Assembly (NCBI GenBank): GCA_026874595.1
Contig: CM049306.1
Coordinates: 11,867,019 to 11,931,018, forward strand
Reading direction: 5' to 3'
DNA: 64,000 nt
DNA from: Sipunculus nudus
Lineage: Eukaryota; Annelida; Sipuncula; Golfingiida; Sipunculidae
Below the pieces are notes generated by a model. It worked only from the letters and a program-made list of their open reading frames with translations. It ran no database searches and was not told where the DNA came from. Below, in pieces: positions 1 to 14,076 of this stretch. How positions within the stretch are numbered: position 1 is the first letter of the stretch; each line of letters begins with the position of its first letter. A program made the position numbers and the translations under genes.

Positions 1-94
1 CAAAAACTGACTATTGAGGTCCCTCTGTGATAATAGCATCTCTGTCTTTATACCCTTCATATTATGTCTTGCCTGATGCTCTAGACTTGTAATG

Positions 95-650
95 CTCTCC
101 TGAAAATAATCAATGCAGCTGCCAATGATACTGCTCTAAAATAACCAATACAGCTTTTCCAGAATACTCAGTGTAACCACTCTAAAATAACCAATACAGC
201 TGCCCTCAAAAAACCAGTGCAACTGCCCTAAAATAACTAGTGAAACTGCCCTAAAATTACCAGTGCAACTGCCCTAAAATAACCATTGCATGTTCTTTAA
301 AAATAATCAGTGTGACTCCCTTTTAATGACCAGTAAAGCTGCTCCAAAATAGTTAATGCACCTGCCTTACAACAATGAAAGACATATACTGCCGTACAAT
401 GGTCTATCTGCCATAAAGAATCTAATTAGACTGCCCTAAAAATAAAACATTCACCTACTTTGAAATAACCAATACATTGAGCCTAACTTGTCATTGCTTC
501 GTAAATTTGACCAACTGGTATAAAATACTGACTGACTTGTCATCAAATAACCCTAAATATAATAAATCAGCTTCTTTGATAGAAGCAATGCATCTAACCT
601 TAAGTGACCAGTAGAGCTTCCCTCAACCAATTCAACAGCCCTCATATTCC
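95..650. repeat. Degenerate ~23-bp minisatellite
   Basis: Short units built on the phrase CCCTAAAATAACCAGTGCAA recur with a period of about 23 bases. They are most regular at 200-300 and diverge towards both ends. No coding frame persists. This looks like an old, decaying tandem array in non-coding DNA. Confidence 0.6.
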
Positions 651-987
651 TTCCCTAGATGTCAGGGGATGTTGGACAGAAGTGATTCTTTTATCTTATC
701 TATTGATAAGCACCAGTGTTGATTGATTTCTAACTTTCACCAGGACAGACCATCACTAGTATATATATTCGACTTGTGAATATTATTAATAAACTGTGTT
801 ATAATAAACAAACAAAATTGTTTAAAATGAACCCTCTTTTGGGAAAGTAATGAGCTGCTAAACTACTTTAAACACACTTTGGTATACACACTTGGGTATA
901 CACAGTGAAATTAACAAGTATTTTCTTTACCAAGAAGAGTTTTATCTGGAGATTTGTAGGCACAAGTGAGTTTCACGAGGATTTTTA

Positions 988-1695
988 ACTCAGCTGACTG
1001 AAAGTTATCTGGGCTATGACCACTGGACCTGGAACCTCCTAACTTGACGTCTAGGGAGGTACATGAAAAGTCACCTTGGAAACCTTAAATTAGGTCTCTG
1101 TAACCCATATCATCCAAGCTATGGTGCTTAGGATTACCCCCAGAATAATTGAAAATTTGATACCCAAGCAGGGCACAAATCATAATTAACCATTTGACCT
1201 AGAATTTTCTAATTTGTCATCCCATCAGGTCCATGAAAATTCTCCTTGGAAACTTTAAATTAGATCTCTGTTACCCATATTTTCCAACCTATTGGGGCTT
1301 GTAAGCACCCCCCAGAATAATTGAAAATTTGATACCAAAGAATCACACAAATCATAACCATTGGACCTAGAATCTTCTTACTTGACATCCTGCGAGTTCC
1401 TCCAAAGTTCTCCTATTAAACCAGCAATTAGGTCACTGTGACCAATATTCTCTGAGTAACAGGGCTTGTTTGAGCACCCCAGAAATAATGCAAAATACAC
1501 ACAATTTGCCAGATTTCTCAGGAATGGCTGGATGGATTGTCATCCAGTATGGTGTGCTTATGGGTCTTGATGATATAAAGCTTAGTAATATGCATGAATG
1601 ATGATGCACCTACATTATCTTAATCAGTTGCCCGTGCAAGGACATATTGTCAACATGTCAGTTCGCTGAGCATCATGACCCATGGGTCACTTGTT
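988..1695 (+). mobile_element. Tandem-repeat non-autonomous element with 3' hairpin
   Basis: The element opens with CAGCTGACTG followed by an imperfect inverted copy (ATCTGGGCTA). It then holds about three monomers of roughly 170 bases (near 1018, 1189 and 1358), each with the phrase CTCCTTGGAAAC and a TTAGGTCTCTG-like stretch. It closes with the hairpin GACCCATGGGTCACTTGTT at about 1677-1695. The same 5' and 3' end motifs recur in this window at 32486, 37310 and 52011 (5') and at 25619, 36010, 37699 and 48641 (3'). The layout, with short ends around a tandem core and no coding, resembles bivalve 'pearl'-type Helentron-like elements. That assignment is inference. Confidence 0.55.
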
Positions 1696-3151
1696 ACAAA
1701 TTGACATGAACTTGAATATCAGTTAAAGTATAAGATATGGATCGTGTCAGGTATAAAACAAGTTGATCCACATCAAACAGTGGTTTTAAGTGCTTTTCAT
1801 TACATCATTATTAAAGATTATTTTGAGGCTATATCATAATCGAATCCAAGAAGTAGAATAAGAAATGATTTGTAAAGGAATCAATAAGCACTTTACAACT
1901 GCATTTAGCAGTACCTCCTTCATGTTTTATTTTTTTCATTGAAACAGGATTTTTCATTTTATCTTAGGTTTGATGTAATAAACTGTTACTTTTTGTTCTC
2001 CCAGTGATACAGAAGTTATTCTTAAAAGGTTACAGGAAACTTGACTTGAATACCCTCCTATTGACATGATTTAAATGAAAATTACTTTAAATCACTGATG
2101 CAGTACTATTATTTTTAGGCTTGATTTAAGGAACAAAATTTTAGCTTCTATTTGAATATTTCCTGAGAATTTTTCTGGTGCAGTAGGCAAATATTCACTT
2201 AGGTGGGGTTTCATCAGGAAAAGATCAAGTTACTTAATTTAAGCAGGCTGCTGAAGCCTGCTGCAGTTTTGACTGACATTCAGATATAAAGTGGTTAGGT
2301 TGAATGTATGTTTGTATAGACTTGAAAGTAACAAGTTCAAATGTTTGACTTTATTCCACAAAATAATTAAGATCTATGTAATAAAGTGAATTATTTTATT
2401 TCTGGATAATAGGTAAAGCCTGTTAGGCTTTTACACTTGAGCGGCATAAGGCGGCAGCTGATCCCTGTTTCTGTAATGCCAAGTGACTTAGGAGTTTTGG
2501 ATGGGATGCTAGTCCATGGCAGGTTACCTTCCCAGTATATTGGTACCCATTTCTACTGCTGGGTGGACAGAGGCAAACTTGCAGTTGGGACATTGCCTAA
2601 GGGTCTGATCTTTCTGGATAATAGTAGGGTGATAATTGCATGTCCAAATGAATCAAGGAGCAACTTTTCCAGGCACAATTAGGACTCCACGATCACATCA
2701 AAATGGTATTTTCAAAGCTGTTGCCTGTAAATAGGTTGGTATGAATACTTAATTTTTTACTGTCCACCTTTAAGTCTGCAGCAGTCAGCACCAAATTTAT
2801 CAGGCATCTTGTTCATTTGATTAGTATTCATATGGTGATACCAGGCAACTGTTGAGATGGTATGTTTAATTCCCATCTTTTGATTTCTTGTTACCCAACA
2901 GCAGATTAAAAAAAGACCTCTTGTTGGATCTCTTGTAATAATTATTTTCTTATACAGTTATTATACTGATGGAGGCCCAAGCAGGGGACAAACCTTTTAT
3001 GATTATACTTGATTGCTGGTTCCAGGGACAGTCCTTTCAGCAAAATTTTAGTGGATATTATAAGAAGCTTTGGGATTTGTTCCATAATGATACCCATCAC
3101 TTGTTGGATTTAAACCCATGAGACTTTACTAATTAAGAGTTTTATTTGCAG
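1696..3151. other. Non-coding stretch upstream of first recognised exon
   Basis: Apart from a reversed SINE fragment (2412-2620), no exon was recognised here. The segment ends in the splice acceptor TTTATTTGCAG at 3141-3151. It is probably an intron of the stabilin-like gene, whose start lies to the left of the window. Confidence 0.5.
2412..2620 (-). mobile_element. SINE fragment, 5'-truncated
   Basis: Read on the - strand, this matches the body of the complete SINE at 19603. Shared phrases include CAGACCCTTAGGCAA, CTCTGTCCACCCAGCAGTAG, AATGGGTACC, GGGAAGGTAACCTG and ACTAGCATCCCATCC. The tRNA-derived head is missing. An 81-codon open frame on the + strand lies in this fragment and is not a gene. 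Confidence 0.8.
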
Positions 3152-3304
3152 GCCAAGTGCATGTACAATGGGCCTGGGAAGAACCTATGTCAGTGTGACA
3201 TTGGTTGGATTGGGGATGGAACATACTGTTATCCAGGAACTAAGTGCTTTTCTTCTTCCATCTGTCATCAAAATGCAACCTGCAGCAGAGATACCAGAGG
3301 CCAG
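3152..3304 (+). CDS. Stabilin-like gene, exon 1 in window (EGF-like)
   Basis: The acceptor TTTATTTGCAG precedes GCC-AAG-TGC, and the donor CAG|GTACAC follows. The exon is 51 codons, phase 0 at both ends. It contains the end of one EGF module (NLCQCDIGWIGDGTYC) and the first cysteines of the next (CHQNATC, with an N-glycosylation sequon). The next exon supplies the missing cysteines, so the junction falls inside an EGF module. Confidence 0.85.
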
Positions 3305-6300
3305 GTACACATGTATTTTAGTTTTTTTCATGCAATTTACTTTGACTGCCAATTAATTTGATATGAATTCAAAAAGAGGCTATTTTTTTTACATCTTAGG
3401 AAGATATAGATGCTCAAAAGATGAAAGAAAGGTTTAATGAATTCTTATTCAATTATGTATTACTAGAAAAAGTAGATTCCTGAGAATGGGTTAATTTAGT
3501 GTAAGCTAAATCTATGTTAATTAAAGTAAGAAACCTTTGATAATAATAGATCTGTAAAAAAGCAAGTCTTTCATATGGTCCCAATTAACTTTGGTTTTCA
3601 ATTTCAGTAGTTCTTTTTTAAGAAAAAAAAAATGCAGGTAATCTCATTCTTTTGCAATGTTTATAACTCATTCTTGTAGAAGTTGTTTAAGTAATACAAA
3701 AAATGTTAACTGATTTCAGTAGTGTCATTCTTTTTGTAGATCATTTGAGATCATTTACAAGATTATATTAATCATGTGGATAAGACTACTTTTTTTTAAT
3801 ATATACACTTTACAAATGCCAGCAGTAGTTCCTTTGCTTCACCATTCTCTATACCAAGAGGAAAACTAGCAAGAGGTTTAGACAAAGTTTCAAATTTCAT
3901 GGTTAGCAAATTCTTCAATTTCCAGGTATTCCCAGTGCAATACTAAGCTATTTGCTTCACTATCTTTTTTCTTTATGTCATGATTTGGTAGAGCTAATGA
4001 TTTGTATGATTGAAGAAACCCTTTCAGTCTATTTGTCTTTAAGCATAGACTTGCAAAGCATGTTTCTAAAATAGAGGTAATCATGCTATCCATTTGCCGG
4101 TGCAGGCTAAACCAATAATGTGGGCTGGTCACATGGGTTTTACACGGGATTAGAAAAACCACCAAGGTGCAGTTAAACAGGCATTACATTTGTTCTGCTG
4201 ACAAGAAGAGGTCTTCTATAAACTCTGGCAGGAATGAACAACTGTGTCCTTTAAATCTGTAAATTGTGTTCAGCAGGCCTGGCTGTGTCAGTCACCCTGG
4301 CTAAGCCCATGTGATAACATTTTATCACTGAAATCAGATTCTCTCTTATATCCAAACTGGAAAAAGATTGTAAACTGCAGTCATAGCACTGAATTAGGGC
4401 AAAAAAGAGCTGCAGTTGGAAGGGGAACACTGGGCTTGGTTTAGATATAATGATGTGTTAAAATGATGAAAGATGTATATAGGTTTTGGCAGGTCCTAAA
4501 ATAGCTGAACATATTCAAGCTAAAAACAGTACTTGAGGCAAGAAATTTACTGTTTATACTTGAGGCATAGAGGAAATGTGAAATCCTTGCTCCAAATTGT
4601 CCTGTTTTACATTAAATTCTGTTATAAACATTACATTGACAGGAAATTATATTTATAATGGTTTCTTAGGATGGATAATATACATGATCAATGGCTGCTT
4701 ATTTCAACTGTAATCATTGGATATCGCCCATGCGAAGTTTATAACATTGTCAAATTTGTGTTAAACAAAATGTCATAAAAAATACCAGTTTCTCCAGGAT
4801 AGACTGGACTGTAACTTGCTTTGCTTAATATGAACTGCCAACACATTTTGTATTTAAATTAATTTAGGGCAGACTATTTGGAACCAGGTTTTTTATACAT
4901 TTTGCTCTTCTGAACAGAAAAAAATGTGTTGCTAGCCAAAAATAAGATTTTCACTTAGATTTGTTACTATTATCTCACTCTCACTATAACAGTTCACCTG
5001 TCCAGAGGGGTTGTCCTTGTTATCTTTTTATTGGGCAACTAAACTTAAAACTTCTTGACCTAAAGCAGAATAAGGAAAGCTGGTGTGAATGTATTACTAT
5101 ACATCATGAAGTCGTGCATGAAAATGAAATGTAAGAATACACAGTGTTGTATTTTTTCCGGATTGTACAAAATAATCCTTAAAGCAGATTAGAGGTTCTG
5201 ACCAGACTACCTTCAGTATGTCCAAGCAATCCTGTCCTTTTATTTAAAGATAATTGTATCTGCCAAAACAAAGTTTTTGTGGATACTGTTTTTGACTGAG
5301 TTCAGCCACCGCGTTCGTTTCCAGAGAACTCCTCTGAGACTACCAGACAGATTTTTCCAAAACTTACACCAATTATCTGGTCACATGTGAACTGGTGCCT
5401 AACCAATTGGCGTTGACCTCTGACCTTTCCTTTCTGCCCAGCGTCCATTTGTGCGTCTGTTTCCACACATAAACCCACATATCTTGGGAACCGTTTGACC
5501 GATAGGGAAAAAAAAATTGTACAAATGAAGCCCTTGGATAGCTTTATAACATACACAAAAAATGATGGCGCCACCTGTAACCATGTTTGCACAGTGTCCA
5601 TCTGTTCATCTGCCTTGGGTTACATCACTCATATCTCTGCAGTGGTTTGACTAATTCACCTGAAATTTGGCATGCGTGTACATCCTGGATAGCTTTCTTG
5701 ATTTTATGACAGGTGGCGCCACCTACATTCACGTTCACCCTGCAGAAACCCAAGCTTATATCTCGAGTACGGTTAGACAGATTGGGCCAAAATTTTGCAT
5801 GTGTATAGATTTACATAGCTCTTTATCCTATGCAAATTTGGAGGGGCCACCTGCAACCATTTTTGCACAGTGTCCGTCTGTTTGTCTGCCGTGGGATAAT
5901 ATCACTCATATCTTAGCATTGGTTTGACATATCTGCCTTATATTATGCAGTTTTATACATCCTGGACAGCTTTCTTGATTTTATGACAGGTGGCGCCACC
6001 TACATTCTAGTTTACGCTGCAGATATCCAAGCTCAGATCTGGGGAACTGTTTGACCAATTGGGCCAAAATTTTGCATGTGTATAGATCTCACATAGCTCT
6101 TTATCATACACAAAACTGGAGGGGCCACCTGCAACCATTTTGTGCAGCGTCTATCTGTTTGTCTGCCGTGGGCTAAAATCACTCATATCTCTGTAGTGGT
6201 TTGACTTATCTGCCTAAAAATTTTGCATGTGTATACATATTGGATAGCTTTCTCCAATTTTTTTTGGCAGGGAGGGCCACCTACATTTATTCAGGCTTAT

Positions 6301-9300
6301 ATCTCAGGACTTGGTGGACATATCCCCCTGAAATTTTGCATGTGTATAGATCTCACATATAGCACTTAATCATACACAAAATTGGTGGCGCCACCTGCCA
6401 CCATTTTTGCACAAGTCCTTCTGTTTGTCTGCTGTGGGATAAAATCACTCGTATACATCTAGTGGTTTGACTTTTCTGCCTGAAATTTTGCATATGTATA
6501 CAAGTTGGATAGCTTACTGGATTTGTTGTAGATGGCGCAACCTACATACACATTTCGGCTGCAGACATCCATGCTAATATGCAACACACCTCACTCTATT
6601 TCCCCTTGCCACTCAATCCATGCCTCACTTCACCCGTTCCACTCTGATTTTTGTGGATACACTTAGTCGCTTGTCAACTACCCGTATTCTAGTTAAAAAT
6701 TGATTATTGAAAATTATAAATAAAAGAAATTTTACAAGATAAAAATGAAAATACACAAGCTGATACAATAAAAAAAATTACTAAATAAACTAGCTGACAT
6801 GCAACCCCTTTATAGACCCTGATATTCTGTGTCTAAACAAGCTAGGGGTAGCATCTGGCTCAATACAAAAATTCTGACAGTGGTTCTAGTACATTTAATG
6901 TGGTTGAGGGGTCTTTAGTTAAAAGCACATACAAAACAAGCACACTGTTCAAAGCAAGGGTTGCAGGTTGAAACTTATCACATAAAAGAAATTAAGCACT
7001 GGCATAAACCGGTTGATATATATTCAGAAGGGGTGGTCAGGATTGGTCCAGAACGGTCTGGTCCAGGGGTAGGTAGTATGGTATTTTGTGTTGCTGGTCC
7101 AGTCAAGCCCAGAATTGAGGACTGGACCAGACCAGCAACATGGTCATGTTTAAACTTCTGATGTTTATTGCAGCGTCATTGTCTGTGTAATGACAACTTC
7201 CATGGCAACGGGACATACTGTGTACCCAACAATGTATGTCTGCAAGATAATGGTGGTTGTCATGAGAAGGTAGGTGTCATCCCTCAAATCTAGTCCAAAA
7301 TACATTCACATATCTATATCAGCATTTGATTCCTGCTCATCAAATCTGCAATCTATAACTAACTAACTACAATCTATAAACATCATGACATTATTGTAGG
7401 CAAACCGGTCAGTAAGTCATTGTAATAAAGAGTATGAGTGGCTGAGTTTAATTACAGATGATAGATTCTGTAAGATGAATGCCTTTAATAAATTAATTGT
7501 TATTTAATGGTTAATTGTGCTTTAATTTTTGTTCGGCTTGAACGCTCATTTCTCATTTTCTTTATCGTGAAGGCGAAATGTGAACCAACCACACCAGGTG
7601 AGAGGAACTGTACATGCCTGCCGGGGTATGGAGGGGATGGTATCAACTGTTATGGTACGCTAAATCTTGAAGTGAACAAACATCCTGAGATGAATCAGTT
7701 CAGTGAACTACTCAAGGTCAGTGTGCTGATCATCCTGTCAGCTAGTTGAGTTTTAGTGGTTATCCCTCACATACAGTTGATACATTTTGAAGAGTTAATC
7801 TGTGTAACTTTTCAATTGATAGATCCAGTGCAAATTAAAAGAGGATGAGATCAGCATATGATATAAATGATATGTTAGACTGGAAGTTCATGTCATTATG
7901 ATTTAAGCACAGTTGTACTGCCACCAAAGGGTTTGTTGCCAGCAAGATAACTCAAAATTGTAACACAGATTTTTTTTTTCAAATTCTTTATATGCATGTT
8001 TATGGGTGAGTAAATGAAGAGTTTATGAAGCAGTGAAAGAATCACTTGTAATTTTTCTGCTGTTAAATACCCTAATCAGTGACCCTTGACAGTATTGTGA
8101 ATGTGTTGAAAAACTATAGATAGAGATATATCATATTGAGCCAGGTGTAGATATTGATCATAAGATGAAACCTTATATAATTGGGGTAACTATGTTTACA
8201 ACAAAAATGGGATTGACCTGGGATAATTCCATATTTGTTATAAAAAAGCACACACCAAACATTAGCTTTCTCAGGAATGGATGAATGGATTGTTCTGAAA
8301 ATCAAAATGTAAGATATCAAAGAGTAAGTTGTCTGATGTGTTTCAAAATTTGTCACCTTGATCTTCAAGGTCAAATTAGCATACATATTCAGTTATTGTG
8401 TGAGCCCCATATCTCACATAATATATGTGAGTTACAATTCTTAAATTTGGTACACTGTAGAAACAATTAAATTAAGTGTAAAATTGTTTAATCCATGTTC
8501 TCAGAGATTTTATAAACTAGTGAGCTTGACCATTAGCTTCCAGGTCAGATCTTAGGAAATTAATTAATTATTTATGTAAACACTGTAAAATTTAAAGTTA
8601 TTTATGTAAACTGTAAAATTTGAAGTTCTCATATTTTTTTTTTTTTACAAAAAAATTGTTATACAGGTTGTTTTAACAAAGTTCTCTGGACAACAAGTTC
8701 AAGCACTAGTTATCTTGACCTTATAAAGTCATGCTATCTTTCAGAAGAAGGAAACATTTTTTTGCAAAGAATCAAGATGTCATAACCTCTAGTAAGTTCA
8801 AATTGTTTACAGCAATAGTCTTAACAGTGTTAAGATTTCACATTTGTCATTCTCTTTTTTTAACATTTCATGACAAGGTGCAAATCAGCATGCATAGAAT
8901 AAACCCTTATTACTTAAAGCAATGTTTGAAGTCTTGTTCTGATTACAAAGATAAACTATGTGTGCCTGACAGTCTATGGTAAGTTAGGAACTTTCTAGAT
9001 GAGTTACTGCACTGGGTTCAGGTTAAGGGTATGAAATAAAGCAGACATGAGAAGACTTTCCATGCAAATGCTGAGTAAAATATCTGAGATATTTGACAGA
9101 ACTCTTTGGATTGGGTGCAAAAAAGGTTCCCTAAGGTCCATGGGCCACCAGAATATAGAGCTATCAAATGTTCACTTGAACTGTTTGTCATGCAGAGGGT
9201 AGCGGAGGAAGATGATTTGCTGCGTGACCTGAAAGGCAACTACACGCTGCTGGTTCCATCTAATGCAGCCATGCTGGAATTCCTGGGTCAGAATAAAAGC

Positions 9301-10447
9301 AGCTTTTGGACTGATGAGGAGAACATTGTTACGTTTATTGGGTAAGCAGTAGATCAGATAACACAATTGAATTTATCTCTGGAAACTCAGAGAAAAACTT
9401 TAATAATGGCCAATGGAGGAAGACAAGTTTTCCTCTGTTTCTTGGTAGAAGTTTTTACCGTTAAAAGTTTACATAAAAGTTGACTCCCATCATAGGATTT
9501 GAATGATTAGGAAAGCGTAGATTGCATCCCTAGGGGTAGCAGAGGTTTCATGAGGTAATGATTCTGAAAGAAAAATGGAAATAAGGTACTTTTCTTAATA
9601 AGCCAAGTATTTATATCAGTGAGCCTGCTATAAACTGCAATTTGAGAATAATGAAAGCAACTACAACTAATGACTTTCAGTATCAGTGTGTGTGAAATAT
9701 CATAACAAAAGTAGACACTTAAAATTAGGTCAGTGTGACATGGTTTTGCAGTTTGCATGCAGAAGATCTGTTACCATGTCTTTGCTCTTATATACCTTAA
9801 AACATTTTTAGGTCAAAAGAATAAATTGTGGCATTATAAAAGTATGAGAAGATGATAGTATCATGCTACATATTTTCGCAGTTAAATTTACTCAATCTAA
9901 CTTACCTGAGCAGATCAGCTAGTTTACTGGTTGAAACCAGAATCCTAACATGCAAAAATACATGTATAACAGCTAAATACCCAGCCAGCATGCATACGTT
10001 GGGCCAACGTAGAATATACCTTGCACGTATGTTGGAACGTTGGATATTGGTTGGGGTTGGGTGCACAACGTTGGGCCTACGTTGGATATACATTGCACAC
10101 ATGCTGAATCTTGTATGTTGGCTCAGGTTGGACGTGCAACGTTGGGCCTATGTTGGATAAATGTATTCTTAATGGGATAAAAAAATATAGTTTTATCAAC
10201 ATTTTAAAGTGACGTTAATGTAATGTATTGAAATGTGTTATTTCTCAAACAGCTTTCATTACATTGAATTATATATAAAAAAGATATTTAAAGAACTGTA
10301 AAGTCATTTATTGAAAAAAAAAATTACAAACAGAGTCATGTAAATAGGGACTCAATTTGTTACTATTCTGACGTTATAATTACCATATTCTTGCAAAGTA
10401 CTATATGTCATGTGTTAGTGTCAAAACCTTTTATAGATAGTGACTAT

Positions 10448-10515
<68 letters not shown>

Positions 10516-10666
10516 ATGTATTTATAAAAATGAAAATTATAATACATTTTTTACATTAATATAACCTATATATGATAAAATATCTACATATATGAACAAT
10601 TTATAATATATTATATATATAACCTATAATATATTATTTATATATATATATACGATTTATATATAT

Positions 10667-10697
<31 letters not shown>

Positions 10698-13600
10698 GTG
10701 CATTCATTTCTTTTCTTAAATTGGTATTTTCATGTATTATGAATAAAAACGCATGCCTGCTGAATAAAAATACCTATTCTTATTTATATAGACACCAATT
10801 ATTGATTATGCCTGCATGAACAGCTGATCTTATGCTCAAATGTCATGCTTTTAATATCTATAAATACTCTTCTTGTAATAAGCCAGTTATCTAAAAAATA
10901 ACTGAAATCAAGCATATTTCTGTAATAAATATCTTTTAAAATAGTCCTTTTAAAAGGACTGGTACAAGCAGCGCCATTAAAATCAACAAGAATCCTTTTC
11001 TTGGACATTATTCTTACGTCATATTAATAAAATGGACTTTTAAAAAGAATTCATGGAAGATGTTTTTATTCAAACTCCTGAAGCCTTAATTCCCATGAAC
11101 GTGATTTTTCTGCGTTTAATTAATGATGTTTCTTGCGTTGACGTTGAATGATGAATTAAGGATTGCTCTGGTGCTTCAAGGCGTTGAACCCTTCGCCAGA
11201 AATCACTATATCTACGTGCCGCAAAGGGGTATTTTAAGCGGTGTTTTCACATGCATGCGAACGATTTATGAAGGATGCGAACATCGAAAAAATGGCATTC
11301 GCATTTTGTGCTTAAAAGTTTTCCTAACAGTTCGCCGACAATGCATGGGGATTCACATGCATTGCAAATTGCAATTTCCGTCACATGCGAACCCCCGCGC
11401 ATTGTTGGCTACCCATTTCGGGCGAACCCCGACCGCGCATTTTCGGCCAACTTTTTGAGCATAAAATGTAAATGCTGGACTTTGCCGTGAAAACACTGCC
11501 TTATAAGTAAACGTCAAGAGTACAGGCACGTGATGCGCGCGGCATTCGCGGCGTACGCGGAAGTTTCAATGACAGTGATACAGTGGCATTTTTTTACTGA
11601 TTTCACGGGGTTATATGCAGGCGAACGTTTTACGAAGGATGCGAACATCGAAAAAAAAAATGGCAAAATGCAGCATTTGCATATTTTTTTAAAAAAGGTC
11701 GCTAGAAATACGCGGCAGTTCGCATGCAAGTTGTCTCCTTATTTAATTTATTCAGTCTTTTAATAATCAAATATATATATTATATATATACGGTCGATAC
11801 TGGGAAGACTTTTATATAACAAATGCTAATCAGGATGCAAGTAACATTCAATATACTTTAAGTGAAACCTTTTGAAGAAAAACTTATAAAATTATGTTAT
11901 AACATTCATGGCCGTTTTTGTTGTGATTGCCGTGTTTTCAGCCATCTGATGATGTTTAAGCTGACTGAGTAATTTGACTGTTGTAAGTAAATTTATTAGG
12001 TGCACAATCGAACGACTGAACTGCAGTATTCACATGGGTAAAATGACCTTAATTTTAACTGCAGTTTCATTAAAGTTGTATATTAACATTTATATTTTAC
12101 TTAAAAAATAAAAATATCTTAACATGTTTTCAAAACCTCTTACCATCTTTTAGATAATAACAGTTTTTTTTCTGTATTTTATGGGTATAGTATTAACAAT
12201 ACACCTACATGCATATACAAACAAAATATTTTGTAAAACACTTTTGTTAAATTTAAAATTTAATCACAACAGAAATTTTTTAATCATTGGCGATGTTTTA
12301 GAAATTAATTGAACAGATTTTTTATATTCTGAAGACTCGTCAGTTATATATTATCTGATTTTCCATGCAAATCAAGTTAGTGGTAATTCAGATATAAATT
12401 AGTACATATGACTAAAAATCTATAACCAGAAAAAAAGAAAAACCAGAAAACATTTTTTTAATTGATATATTTGTGTGATTCTTACCCTCTTTCCTTATGA
12501 TATATTGACATGCAGACGGTGTCTTTAAATTGTTCATTTAAACAATATTTCAACAAGCAAATGGTTATGTGTATTGAAGATATGTTGAAATTACGTATCA
12601 CCCTGATTACAACTAGCATTTCACCTAACTGTGAAACAACATTAAGTGTCCCCTGGCAATCCCTGTCACATCTGGGCCATCTGGTTTGGCTTGACCCTGA
12701 GATGACCCCTATGAGTGGACAGACTGGAGCAGGTCTACTAAAGCATTGCTGTGGCTGATGCAGGTTCTGAACAGGCCGTCGCATTGATTGAAGCAAACAC
12801 CACTCCACTGATTCAACTGAATATCGCAAGGTAAGCAGGATATATAAATTTAATAATAAATTTATAAATAACATGTATACTGATTTTCAATCTGTTGCTA
12901 AACATTTTACAGGCAAACAGTTATGTGGTCAGTCCCATATGTCAGGATATGCTAAATGACCTATATACATAGCTTGGGTAGGGTAGCCATATTGTGTTGA
13001 ATGAATGGCCGGCTCTCAGTTCCTAAAATAATTTTACTGGTCAAAATTCAAAGCTAGGCGTACAGTTAGGGACTCCACGAGGATCCTCCCGTTTTTACTG
13101 GATTTTACTGAAGTCAGTATCTCCAAGTTGCTTATTTTTATAAGTGACCAAACTCTTAAATTTCAGTGGGTGTGAATCCATTGTTGCTATGACAGGATCT
13201 GGGGTGCATAAATATAATGAATAAAACTTCAAGTAAACTTCAAACATAATCCAACTGAATCTAATATAAGGAAGCAGCATCGGCCCCACTTGATAATCAA
13301 TAATGGTACAAAAAAATCACAACGTCATACACAAATTACAAGTTTAATTTTAAGTAGAATATTTTTGTATAAAATAAGCAATTTTTAATGCACTTTGGTT
13401 GATATCCATTTCACCGTGTTTCAATGTGCCGGTGAAACACGTTTAAAGTACACGAGCTGTCCAACAGGCGGCGCAGGGATTATATTCTCATCACACATCG
13501 GACACTGCTAAATGCCATACCCAAAAATTGTTTAGGGAGAGTGTATGGTTCATTAGCCTTCAGGTAACATTGGAGCCACAGGTGTTACAGTGCCTGTACC

Positions 13601-13817
13601 CGTAACACAGTATATTAGACTTGATGGATTAAATACTTTGGGTAACAAGTGGTAAAACTGAAAACCAGTTAATTTACAAAACTAAAATACTACAATAACT
13701 ATGAATAATTATTTATCAACAGTTATATCATTATGAAAATGTAAATCTTGCTGAATGGTCATTGGATGTACATATATGAATAGATACGGCAAGAAAGAAT
13801 ATGGTTGATATGGAAAT

Positions 13818-13900
<83 letters not shown>

Positions 13901-14010
13901 TTAAATTAAATAATTATCAAGTATTAGTCACAGATATTTGTCAATTATACATGATTGATACATGGAATATGATATATACCTGAAAAATTCAAATGAAAAT
14001 ACAGGTGCAA

Positions 14011-14076
<66 letters not shown>

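Noticed and set aside
2437-2682. 81-codon open frame
   Set aside because: It lies in a reversed SINE fragment.
12482-12874. 130-codon frame on the - strand
   Set aside because: No recognisable domain. The + strand of the same segment has splice-like borders and a weak DUF4806-like pattern.
13801-13983. 60-codon Ile/Tyr frame
   Set aside because: Translation of a TA microsatellite.
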